Shown here: positions 20,563 to 30,425 of the stretch, in pieces
Numbering within the stretch: position 1 is the stretch's first letter
Layout of the letters: every line of letters begins with the position of its first letter
Origin: Isoetes taiwanensis
Lineage: Eukaryota > Streptophyta > Lycopodiopsida > Isoetales > Isoetaceae
Reading direction: 5' to 3'
DNA length: 64,000 bases
NCBI GenBank assembly: GCA_021234155.1
Contig: JAJEKV010000078.1
Location: 1,056,001-1,120,000, forward strand
Translations under genes and position numbers: made by a program
Notes under the pieces: model-generated
Database searches by the model: none
The model's input: the letters and a program-made list of their open reading frames with translations, nothing else
Told to the model about the DNA's origin: nothing

Positions 20563-22038
20563 ATGCCTCCGTTGGCACAGGCATTTGCGGCAGCAAAGGA
20601 AGCAGAGTCGAGCATTCAGTTCAATGGTATTGAAGTCGTCCCAGAGCTAGTGACTCCTGTAGCCGATAAGTTTTCATGGTGCATGGAGGTAGGCCCAATC
20701 CACCCTGGCTCTAGCACAAATCATCTCAAGGATCTATGCTTGTACTTTGCTGAGCCTGGGACTCGGAGGACACAGAATGCTGGTATAGCAATTGACATGA
20801 CTGTGAGCACTGAGGTTGCCAACGAGATAGATCTTATCGTGGAAGACGTGCTGGATAAGTCATTTCAAGGATACAGGTTATCCTTTGAAACTTACAATCC
20901 TCAGCTAATGCATGCAAGCATCACTGAGGCTCCACATTCATGTCAAGCCAAGGGCTGGGTCTTGGCTTCTTATGAAAGCCTTGAGAGATCTGGACTGACC
21001 AAACGGGGAGATATTATCGATGGATTTAATACAGTTAGACAGTGGATACTCGATCACAAACAAAATCGATCAAAGGCCCTTTATACAGAATATCATGGGA
21101 AGAACCAACCAAAGGTCTATGACACAGCGTGGTTGAGGTCACGTTATGGAGTTGCTAGAAAGAGTGATGGAGCGAAAGGCACAGAGAAGCCCATTGACGT
21201 GTCATCAGAAAAAATTAAATATTCCTAAGAAGAAAAGATCAGAAAGACCAACGCCAAAACTGATTCTTGGTGGTATGCCAAGAAGATCACATAGCCCGAA
21301 CTTGAGCATTCAATCACAGGAGGTATCTGAGCAGTCCCCACCAGAAAAGCAACTAAAAAAACGAAGTCGGCACGAGGTAATAGTCGACTCCACCATCCAC
21401 ATCAGGTGGATCCGATGGGGGGAGTGAGACTGAGACAGGCTCACAGGAAGATGACAGGCAAATTGTTAAGTGTTCGACATCTGGCGGGGCCTTGACCCAG
21501 GAAAGCAGACGTGAGCTGTCACAAAGCGCATTGATCAACATTAAACACAGGGAAAGGATCTATCCTCTTGGAGTTGAATTCGAAATAGAGGTAGATATAT
21601 TTAAAATGCATCAAGCACCTGCAAACATGACCTGCAGGGTCATCAGTCCTGAACATGTAGATACACTATATGAATCATTTATTAATGTCGGATGCATCCA
21701 CCTTTATGCGGATGTTGTACCTTTTGATCCGTGACATCGGGTGCAATCGAAGTGGAAGAAGGCCGCCGATTTGGACAATGCGAATCTGGATAGTAAATGG
21801 CAATCACACTACTACTGATTGCCCAAATTCTTGTTAATCGGGCCATGGAATGGCCAGAGAAAAGGGCTCATTTGAAAGAACTTATCTTCAATGTCGCGTG
21901 CTAGCAGGGAATCTTACTCCAACTGAATATGTAAAGGTCAGCCAGGAGAGCAACATACAGCAGCTAAGGAATCAATGGGCATTCTATGGAAAGCCGAAGA
22001 AAGGAAAGCGTGGACTATCCCAAGATAGCGCATATTCA
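20563..22038 (+). pseudogene. Gene B copy 1: N-terminal region, nuclear-localisation-like segment and ParB-like domain
   Basis: A 221-codon frame from 20563 has no family I recognise (it includes FSWCMEVGPIHPGS and QGYRLSFETYNPQ). One base out of frame follow two basic clusters (PKKKRSERPTPK and KQLKKRSRHE) that could be nuclear-localisation signals. Next comes ERIYPLGVEFEIEV, then NMTCRVISPEHVDTLYESF (about 21627-21684) and IVNGNHTTT (about 21790-21815, frame-broken here). This is the ParB/sulfiredoxin-fold pattern: a paired strand-helix followed by a GxHR-like loop. The assignment rests on pattern, not a search. The exon ends at TCA/GTAAGT. Breaks at about 21225, 21400 and 21735-21860 are not all shared by copy 2. 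Confidence 0.5.
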
Positions 22039-22077
22039 GTAAGTCACTTCAATTTGTTCATGCAGTATGTTTTCCTC

Positions 22078-22690
22078 ATCAAATTGGGGGGGCGCCCAAT
22101 TTGGGATGCCCCCCATGTTCACTCAAAGATGTTAGCCTCAAGCATCTTCTTGGATATCAAATTGGGGCCCAATTTGGGATGCCCCCATGTTTTTCAAAGA
22201 TGTTAGCTGCGTCTCCTTGGTTATCAAATTGGGTGGCTTCAATTTGGGATGCCCCCATGTTCACTCGGCATGTTAGCACAAGATCTTCTTGGATATCAAA
22301 TTGGCGCCCAATTTGGGATGCCTCCCATGTTCACTCAAAGATGTTAGCCTGCATCTCCTTGGCTATCAAATTTGGTTTCAATTTGGGATGCCCCCATGTT
22401 CGGCATGTTAGCTTTGCATCTTCTTGGATATCAAATTGGGCGGGCGCCCAATTTGGGATGCCCCCCATGTTCACTCATCATGTTAGCCTGCATCTCCTTG
22501 GCTATCAAATTGGGCGGGCGCCCAATTTGGGATGCCCCTCATGTTCACTCAGCATGTTAGCCTGCATCTCCTTGGCTATCAAATTGGTGGCGCCCAATTT
22601 GGGATGCCTCCTGTGCACTCAAAGCATGATTGCATCCCGGGCTATCAAATTGGGCGCCCAATTTGGGATGGCCCCCATGTGCATTGCCCC
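22078..22690 (+). repeat. Palindrome array 3, about 9 units of about 70 bp, in gene B intron 2, copy 1
   Basis: Units are ATCAAATTGGGCG, GG, CGCCCAATTTGGGATGCC and a spacer like CCCATGTTCACTCAGCATG. The array sits in the intron 22039 to about 22776, whose acceptor reads TGCGGGGATT here but TGCAGGATT in copy 2. Several units have degenerate centres such as GGTTTC or GGTGGCTTC. Confidence 0.9.
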
Positions 22691-22776
22691 CCATGTGCAT
22701 TGCATGTTAGCTTGTGCATTGCTCAATTTTGAGACCATATACTTCAAATATGCTAAGTTTACTATGTTTGTGCGGG

Positions 22777-23129
22777 GATTGGCTCGCTATAAGAAGCGAA
22801 CTTTGAAGAAACTTAGCATGCGAGATTACGATTACTTCAGTATACTTGGATGACGAATCTTGGAATATGTGCCTACAAAGTGGTTGGGTTGTTCTATGAA
22901 GACCAACTAAAAAGGCGAATTAGGTGAAACGATAGTGGTTAAGGACCGGTGAGAATGTTCACGAATAACAAGTGCCGACCTTTAAAGTCCATGCATCCAA
23001 TGGATTTTCAAAGACTGTTGACAGAGATCATGACAGGCACCACGTACATCAAAACCACCAAAAATTACACTCGAAGGCGTGTCATGAACGCAAGGGGAAC
23101 CAAGAAGATTGGCACCGTCGGCGGGCATC
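22777..23129 (+). pseudogene. Gene B copy 1: start of the post-intron exon, cut by the duplication junction
   Basis: The segment encodes the same sequence as 25437-25789 (LKKLSMRDYDYF, FTNNKCRPLKSM, TTYIKTTKNYTRRR) with single-base differences that break the frame. At about 23129 it passes into sequence equivalent to about 20000-20570, so the methyltransferase-like part is absent from copy 1. Confidence 0.6.
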
Positions 23130-24702
23130 GCATCTACTGGATCGCCCGTTGGCATATACCAGGCATTTGCGGGTTTGACAAAGGAAGCAGAGTCGAGCAT
23201 TCAGTTCAATGGTATTGAAGTCGTCCCAGAGCTAGTGACTCCTGTAGCCGATAAGTTTTCATGGTGCATGGAGGTAGGCCCAATCCACCCTGGCTCTAGC
23301 ACAAATCATCTCAAGGATCTATGCTTGTACTTTCTTTGAGCACGAGGACTCGGAGGGACAATGAATCTTTGGTATAGCAATTGACATGACTGTGAGCACT
23401 GAGGTTGCCAACGAGATAGATCTTATCGTGGAAGGCGTCTTTGGATAAGTCATTTCAAGGATACAGGTTATCCTTTGAAACTTACAATCCTCAGCTAATG
23501 CATGCAAGCATCACTGAGGCTCCACATTCATGTCAAGCCAAGGGCTGGGTCTTGGCTTCTTATGAAAGCCTTGAGAGATCTGGACTGACCAAACGGGGAG
23601 ATATTATCGATGGATTTAATACTGATTAGACGATTGGATACCGATCACAAACAAAATCGATCAAAAGGCCCTTTATACGAATATCATGGGAAGAACCAAC
23701 CAAAGGTCTATGACATTTGCGGCGTGGTTGAGGTCACGTTATGGAGTTGCTAGAAAGAGTGATGGGCGAAAGGCCGCGGAGAAGCCCATTGGCGTGTCAT
23801 CGAGAAAAAATTAAATATTCCTAAGAAGAAAAGATCGGAAAAGACCAACGCATTTCAATTTAAAAAGCGATTCTTGGTGGTATGCCAAGAAGATCACATA
23901 GCCCGAACTTGAGCATTCAATCACGGGGAGGTATCCGGCAAAGTCCCCACCGGAAAAGCAACTAAAAAGGTCAAGACGAGGTAATAGTCGACTCCACCAT
24001 CCACATCGGTGGATCCGATGGGGAGTGAGGCGAGCAGGCTCTCTGAGGAAGATGACAGGCAAATTGTTAAGTGTTCGACATCTGGCGGGGCCTTGACCCA
24101 GGAAAGCAGACGTGAGCTGTCACAAAGCGCATTGATCAACATTAAACACAGGGAAAGGATCTATCCTCTTGGAGTTGAATTCGAAATAGAGGTAGATATA
24201 TTTAAAATGCATCAAGCACACCGCAAACATGACTGCGGGGTCATCGATCTGAACATGTAGATACACTATATGAATCATTTATTAATGTCGGATGCATCCA
24301 CCTTGTGCGGATGTTGTACCTTTTGATCCAGACACTGGGCGTGCACTGAAGTGGAAGAAGGCCAGCGATTTGGACAATGCAGAATTCTGGATAGTAAATG
24401 GCAATCACACTACTACAGTTGCCCAAATTCTTGTTAATCAGGCCATGGAATGGCCAGCAGAAAGGGCTCATTTGAAAGAACTTATCTTCTTCTTCTACGC
24501 TAAAAGAAAATGTCGCGTGCTAGCAGGGAATCTTACTCCAACTGAATATGTAAAGGTCAGCCAGGAGAGCAACGACATTACCAAGAATACCATTCATCAG
24601 GATGTTTACTTCGAGCAAATACAGCAGCTAAGGAATCAATGGGCATTCTATGGAAAGCCGAAGAAAGGAAAGCGTGGACTATCCCAAGATAGCGCATATT
24701 CA
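23130..24702 (+). pseudogene. Gene B copy 2: N-terminal region and ParB-like domain
   Basis: This copy repeats 20568-22038. Its ParB-like segment is the better preserved one: AEFWIVNGNHTTTVAQIL at about 24378-24431, followed by CRVLAGNLTPTEYVKVSQES (24513-24571), with the G-N-H loop and the downstream strand-helix and serine/asparagine expected of ParB-like folds. ParB-family proteins bind palindromic parS-type DNA or act as nucleases. The earlier part carries insertions such as CTTTG where copy 1 has GCTG (about 23330, 23368 and 23438), so the frame breaks here are suspect. The exon ends at TCA/GTAAGT (24702/24703). The phase-0 join to 25437 is intact. Confidence 0.5.
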
Positions 24703-24743
24703 GTAAGTCACTTCAATTTGTTCATGCAGTATGTTTTCCTCAT

Positions 24744-25345
24744 CAAATTGGGCGGGCGCCCAATTTGGGATGCCCCCCATGTTCACTCAGCATGTTAGCC
24801 TGCATCTTCTTGGATATCAAATTGGGCGGGCGCCCAATTTGGGATGCCCCCCATGTTCACTCAGATGTTAGCTGCGTCTCCTTGGCTATCAAATTGGTGG
24901 CCAATTTGGGATGCCCCCATGTTCACTCAAAGCATGTTATTGCATCTTCTTGGATATCAAATTGGGCGGGCGCCCAATTTGGGATGCCTCCCATGTTCAC
25001 TCAGCATGTTAGCTTTGCATCTCCTTGGCTATCAAATTGGGGGGCCCAATTTGGGATGCCCCCATGTTGATCGGCATGTTAGCCTGCATCTTCTTGGATA
25101 TCAAATTGGGCGGGCGCCCAATTTGGGATGCCCCCCATGTTCACTCAGCATGTTAGCCTGCATCTCCTTGGCTATCAAATTGGGCGGGCGCCCAATTTGG
25201 GATGCCCCCATGTTCACTCGGCATGTTGCTTTGCATCTCCTTGGCTATCAAATTGGAGCCCAATTTGGGATACCCCTCCGTGTGCACTCAAAGCATGATT
25301 GGGCTATCAAATTGGGAGCCCAATTTGGGATGGCCCCCATGTGCA
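24744..25345 (+). repeat. Palindrome array 4, about 9 units of about 72 bp, in gene B intron 2, copy 2
   Basis: This is the duplicate of array 3, with the same spacers (ATGCCCCCCATGTTCACTC, GCATCTCCTTGGCTATC). It has more full-length centres than array 3. Intron 24703-25436 has clean GTAAGT and TTGTGCAG ends. Confidence 0.9.
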
Positions 25346-25436
25346 TTGCCCCCCATGTGCATTGCATGTTAGCTTGTGCATTGCTCAATTTTGAGACCAT
25401 ATACTTCAAATATGCTAAGTTTACTATGTTGTGCAG

Positions 25437-27344
25437 GATTGGCTCGCTATAGCGAAGCAGACTTTGAAGAAACTTAGCATGCGAGATTACGATTACTTCG
25501 TATACTTGGATGACGAATCTTGGAATATGTGCCTGCAAGTGGCTCAGTTGTTCTATGAAGACCAACTAAAAAGGCGAATTAGGTGAAAGCGATAGTGGTT
25601 AGGGACCGGTGAGAATGTTCACGAATAACAAGTGCCGACCTTTAAAGTCCATGCATCAATGGATTTTCAAAGGCTCATGGCGAGAGATCATGACGGGCAC
25701 CGCGTACATCAAAACCACCAAAAATTACACTCGAAGGCGTGTCATGAACGTGCGGGGGAACTGAAGAAGATTGGCACTGTCGAGCGGGCACTCCTTAAAT
25801 ATCTGAAAGATGTAAAGAAGCTCAAAGTTGACAATATGGCAGATTTGCGGAAAATTCATCCAATATTCACGGAAAATTTGATGTTAATGTTCGCCAACAG
25901 TGTGGGTGATTGGGTTGATAGCCGCAAGGAGGCAGGAAAGCTTAACCTTCCAAAGGCTCTTATCCTAAAGGTTAATGAATATCTTCGTGGACCGGTGGAA
26001 GAGGGATCTAAATCATTCAAATGCTACCGTGTCAGTCCTCTGGGGATGTCAGTTGATGTGGTCAATACCTCTGCTCGGTTTATCGGATGTGATTTCAGAA
26101 ATATCAAGAAATGGAGCATGGAAGAATACCAGAAGTTCTTGGACCAAATCAGTGTACTAACGGACCAGCAACTATATTGGATCACGATCTTTATCAGTCC
26201 AGATCGTTTGAGTGAGTGCTTGTCCGCCATGAAGACGATAGACGGAGATAGTCGTGTATGGGTGGGAGCGTACCAAGATCCTAAAAAGAGAAACCCTTCC
26301 TCTCGTGTTCGCGAGCTGCAGACTCTTGTTACGGTAATGTATGTGGCGAGACCCAGCGGTACCCCTCCTATGCATGACACGAATCTATGCTTCAACCGAC
26401 CACGACCATCCTCAAGAGTATTCGAAGTTTCCGCATCACTTGAAAGAACCCGATCATGAGTGCGCAGCAGGTAACATGGTTTAAACTTGTGTCTCTGTCC
26501 ATTTATTTTCAATACCACTTATAACGGTTGTCTACATTCCTTCAGCATACTGGTTGTATCGGCCTTGGGTGATAAGAGTGGCGGGGAGAGGCTGGGTGCT
26601 CTTATGCCACATCAATTGGATTCCAGGACATGCATATACCTAGTGCGGAAATTTATGTTAGAGGGTTGCGGTGTCTTGGATTTCTTCTTCGGAGGATCAT
26701 TTAGCCGTGCGGTTTTTGCGAAGGGTATAAAGCTCTTGCCTTTGAGATTGATGAGACTATGCGTTTTTAAACTTGTTCAGATTTTTAATCAACTCGAAGT
26801 AATGCTAGGACGAAGAAATCGAGAGCCCGTGCTTTGCAAAAATAGCGAGAGGGAAAAAGAAAGCAAGTGGCTCCAAGGCATCGGCGATGTCGACCACTAC
26901 TCCACCTCCTTGTCTATTCCTGCACAAACAGTGGAGTTGCAATCCACTCTCCGGATGTCTAAGGATTTTGTCACAGACCATTTGAGAAAGGTGGCAGGTT
27001 TTGGAGCAAATGACATGTCTTTCTTTAGAAAGAAGAAGGAAAACATTAATGCTTTGGCGGGCACTACACTAGTGTGCACCCAAGATGTGGTCGAGGGTAG
27101 CTCGAAGTTTACGCAGCTACTCCTCAAGGATCAAGAACCTTCTGTTGTATTGGAGACACAAGAAGCTCAACCTTTAGACCCACTACCATCAGAGCAAGAT
27201 AAGGAGGTTGGGGTTGAGGTTGAAAAGGAGCCTGAGGTTGAGAAGGACGAGGAAGTTGAGAAGGACGATGAGGTTGAAAATGGCGATGGGGTTGAGAAGG
27301 AGGTTGAGAATGAGGGTGATGGCCTAGCTACACTAACCCAATGA
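25437..27344 (+). CDS. Gene B, 3' exons: DNA-methyltransferase-like domain and acidic tail
   Basis: After the acceptor at 25436 the coding sense continues as DWLAIAKQTLKKLSMRDYD and, with frame breaks at about 25580-25770, into a long frame to 26459. That frame has MSVDVVNTSARFIGCDF, LYWITIFISPDRLSECL and RVWVGAYQDPKKRNPSSR. This strand-helix order resembles the motif IV half of a beta-class N4/N6 DNA methyltransferase, but the catalytic D/N-PP-Y/F box is replaced by NTSARF. A probable intron (26471-26545; CAG/GTAACA, TTCAG/CATAC) is followed by GVLDFFFGGSFSRAVFAKG, then one base out of frame YKALAFEIDE, resembling motif I (FxGxG) and the acidic AdoMet-binding residue. The C-terminus has several VEKDEE-type acidic repeats and ends at 27344. 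A ParB domain joined to a methylase is known in phages and bacteria. The eukaryotic, spliced, element-borne version is what stands out; catalysis is doubtful. Confidence 0.45.
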
Positions 27345-27490
27345 AGAATTCCTGGCCGGATGGAGCTCTGAAAGCAAGCGGCACAGGGAGGGGGAGAACA
27401 AAGTGAAGTTGGTCACACCGCTATGTCAGCTAAAGGGGTGGATGACCCTTAAGCATTTTATGTTGTCATAAGATCTGTTTTGCTACCACA

Positions 27491-27529
27491 AGGGGTGCAA
27501 ATTGGGCGGGCGCCCAATTTCGCACCCTC
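27491..27529 (+). repeat. Solo extended palindrome 3' of gene B
   Basis: One copy of the 24-bp-type palindrome (AAATTGGGCG, GG, CGCCCAATTT) is extended by AGGGGTGC on the left and GCACCCTCT on the right, giving arms of about 17 bp with one unpaired C. It lies 147 bp after the gene B stop, between convergent genes B and C, and may be in the 3' UTR. The rest of 27345-27767 shows only AT-rich sequence. Confidence 0.85.
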
Positions 27530-27767
27530 TGTACCTCAATGTATATGTTTTTAGAGTCAACTTGAATAAAATAACTTATGTACATGAATCAAGAAAACAA
27601 ATACATGTCTAATATTTTTTGTATTACTTTCCAGTGTTTCCAATATTAATTAACCAACAGTTTGGTATTCTTTTACATAAAGAAAATACATAGGTCTTAC
27701 AGGACATGGCTAATTCAACACAAATATACTAGATAATAGACAACATATAATATAAAAGACCAAAGCT

Positions 27768-28266
27768 TCAGTCAATGCCCAGTTCAACCTGAATAAGATC
27801 CCCCAGATCGAACTCATCAACATGACTTCGACTGTACAGATTCAGCCAGTCATCCAAGTCTTTGAGAGAGTGACCACTGCTAACGATGAGCTTGATTACC
27901 AAACCTTCGAGTTGTCTACTTTGCTTCTTGTAAAGCTTCTTAAACAGAGGTCGGAACGTGTTGTGCATCCAAACGTCCTCCATTTATTGACCTTTTGATT
28001 GCCTTTGCCTTGTAAATCTGGCGTTTCAATGATATGAGGCAGGCCTCCAGCTCCACCCTACTGAGTTCTTCCTCGTCGCCATCCTTTACCAACCCATCCC
28101 CTTTGAGGAGCTTCGTGACTTGGGCACTAACTTCTCTCGTTCGGTTCTGGTTCATCTCGTTTTGTACCTCCACCTGCAACTGATTCGCATGGGCTAAGAT
28201 TGGCTCACTAATATGAGACTGCATTTCGGTGATGGTGAGTCCATGTCTGCGCCTCGTGTCGACCAT
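27768..28266 (-). CDS. Gene C: unknown small protein convergent to gene B
   Basis: The start is placed at ATG 28266 (MVDTRRRHGLTITEMQ) because a good acceptor, TTCATTTCAG/GTCAC, lies just upstream at about 28279. A short 5' exon at about 28280-28370 would be untranslated. About 97 codons are followed by a one-base break near 27975 and then 71 codons ending in DLGDLIQVELGID. It is rich in charged residues and helix formers (ISEPILAHANQLQVEVQNEM), and a coiled coil is possible. I do not recognise a family. Its position suggests a third gene of the same element. Confidence 0.4.
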
Positions 28267-28579
28267 TCCGAAAGTGACCTGAAATGAATCTAAGAGGCCG
28301 AATGAAGGTGCTTGCGAAGAGATTGAATGAAGAGGCGGATGAAGGGACCTCTGTCTCACCTACTTGCACGATTCCCGAAATTGTGGCTCATTTTAATAAC
28401 AAGAAATGACGAAATCTAAAAATTCGCCTTGGTTTCCACGGCCTGCCATGTCAGCTACCTGCACGGAATCCGAGTTTTTTTTTTACCTCAGCACATAATC
28501 ATGTCACTATCTTACGACCGGCGATCATTTGAGATATTTGTGGACTTGTGGAAAGTCCATAAATAATGAAATTGTGCTT

Positions 28580-30425
28580 TATATACACAAATTTAGCAAG
28601 TTTGCAATACCTTGACAGAGAAGAATCCGTTTGTTGTAACCTTGAATGCATTCTTATAGCCAAAGTTTGCTTTGAGGGCAACATTTCTAAGCTTGAAAGC
28701 TTGGCTGTTCTTTAGCAAAATACAGAAAATGTGCTAATGCACGTGCACCCCACTGGTGATCCATCTCACCAGAAGTTGAAAACTTTTCAAACTACTGCCC
28801 TATTCGTTTTGGGTGACAACAGAAAGAATGAGAAGATATGATTTGCACCAAAGATAGACAAAGTGCAACAACCATGACTATGAATTAACGCAAGCTTCTT
28901 TTCATTTTCTTCTAACAATGGGACACATGCAGTCACCCTTAATTATCCACAATTTCTCCAGACCATTTAAACTAAAGAGTAAAAAGTTCCACACTGATGA
29001 AAATGAAGATACTACTCCTATGTAAAAATATTAAAGGTTCAAGTAGTTTGCAATACACTAAAGCTTTGCCAGTAGTAGTTACAAAAATTCCTAGCTGTTA
29101 ATAATTATATATTTTATTGGTATATTGTGTCCTTGCCACTTTTAAAACTATCCTATTGGAGTTAGCACAACACCACTTTTGCTTCTGTTCATATCAATCA
29201 AACAAACGAAACTTTATGCAGAAGCAAAGAGTAATCGGATATTTCATAATTAGTTCCTAGTTTCTCATCTATTTTAAAGTTGACAATCAATTTAATGCAC
29301 TCTTCAAAGAATGTACATAATGCATAGCTTCTAGGCATAGAAACTTCTATAGAAACTTCTATCACTTAGAGAACAAATGAACTAACACGAGAAAAATAAT
29401 CGAAAATAACCAAGGATCGCCGGACATATCTTTGATAGCCGGCTAGGCCAGTTCACGGCATAACATTCTCACCAACTAATGAGCGACGACGTTTCCATCA
29501 ACGTCCTTGAGCTTTGAAAGCCCATTGAAGCACCTTCTTGCTGCGGTATGTACAGGAACTTGGAGGGCTCCAACTGAAGAGCAAAGCGAGGCGACAACCA
29601 AGGATTAGCATACACATCTTTGATAGCCCAGTTAGGCGGTTCTGGCATAACATTCTCATCAATTAATGAATAACGACATTTCCATCACTGTCCTTGAGCT
29701 TGAAAGCCCATTGAAGCACCTTGCTTAAATATGTACCGGAACTTGAGGGCTCCAATTGAGGAGCAAAGCCGGAGGCTTAACTTCTGCTCGATGCCAATCA
29801 AAAGCTCTTGCAGAGGCGGCAAGCTGCCCGATCCGAATGACCATAGCCCACCATTCTTTTGCAGACCTTGTCGTGCTCAGCCATACCGCCCTAAAACATG
29901 GAAAAGGGAGAAGAGCTATCCCAACCGTTCACCTTGTATGTGTATGTGGAATCTGGACCTTGGATTTAGGGCGTGATGGAAAACGGACACACACTAAAAC
30001 ATTATTATATAGGATAGAAAATTCCTACCTTCAATGGGCATTCCATGTATTTGTACACATGAAGAGTGTGTGTCCATGAGTGTTGTTGGCGTAAGGCTTT
30101 TTGATATTACTGTGTTACCTACTTGTAAATTTAAGAATGTATATCAAACTTGCTTCATATTTAAGCATTGTATAATAGTAATAGTGCCCAGCATTGCTGG
30201 GCATATGTTGCCAATTGCAAACTTAGCTTAATAATTGATGGGCAGAGAAAGGGACAGTTTTCAAAACCTCACCTGAAATCTAAAACAGGAAAAATATGTA
30301 TGAAAAGCAAATGCGAATGTCACAGTTTCAGTGAGGCCGCCTCCACGTCCTAAAGCCACATGTAGGCTAAGCTCCAAACTGCAATATTAAACATAATTTT
30401 CTCAAGTTGGTATTGAGAAGCAGTT
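28580..30425 (+). repeat. Inverted repeat A, left arm
   Basis: The arm pairs with 32087-33730 over its length and ends precisely at GAAGCAGTT before the core. It is about 200 bp longer than its partner because of an internal tandem duplication of about 190 bp (about 29407-29770, units starting AACCAAGGAT). It contains GGATTTAGGGCGTGATGGAA (29950) next to a Helitron-like 5' end in minus orientation (about 30012) and a GCCCAGCATTGCTGGGC hairpin at 30187-30203. The stretch 28380-28579 before it shows no feature. No gene is recognised. Confidence 0.9.

Larger units (their letters stand above)
20568..23129 (+). repeat. Tandem duplication, unit 1
   Basis: This unit is repeated at about 23141-25789. 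Homology starts near CCGTTGGCA and ends at TTGGCACCGTCGGCGGGCA, where copy 1 jumps back to the 5' part of the gene. Identity is high except at many CAG/CTG positions. A TTACCAAGAATACC-type stretch of about 45 bp near 24577-24622 in copy 2 is missing in copy 1 (about 21953). Confidence 0.85.

Noticed and set aside
17030-25345. CRISPR-like appearance of the palindrome arrays (24-bp repeats with 30-50 bp spacers)
   Set aside because: Spacers within each array are near-identical rather than unique, the setting is a plant nuclear genome with introns, and no cas genes are present.
22101-25452. Repeat proteins with ISNWAGAQFGMPP units
   Set aside because: They lie inside the gene B intron arrays bounded by good splice sites.
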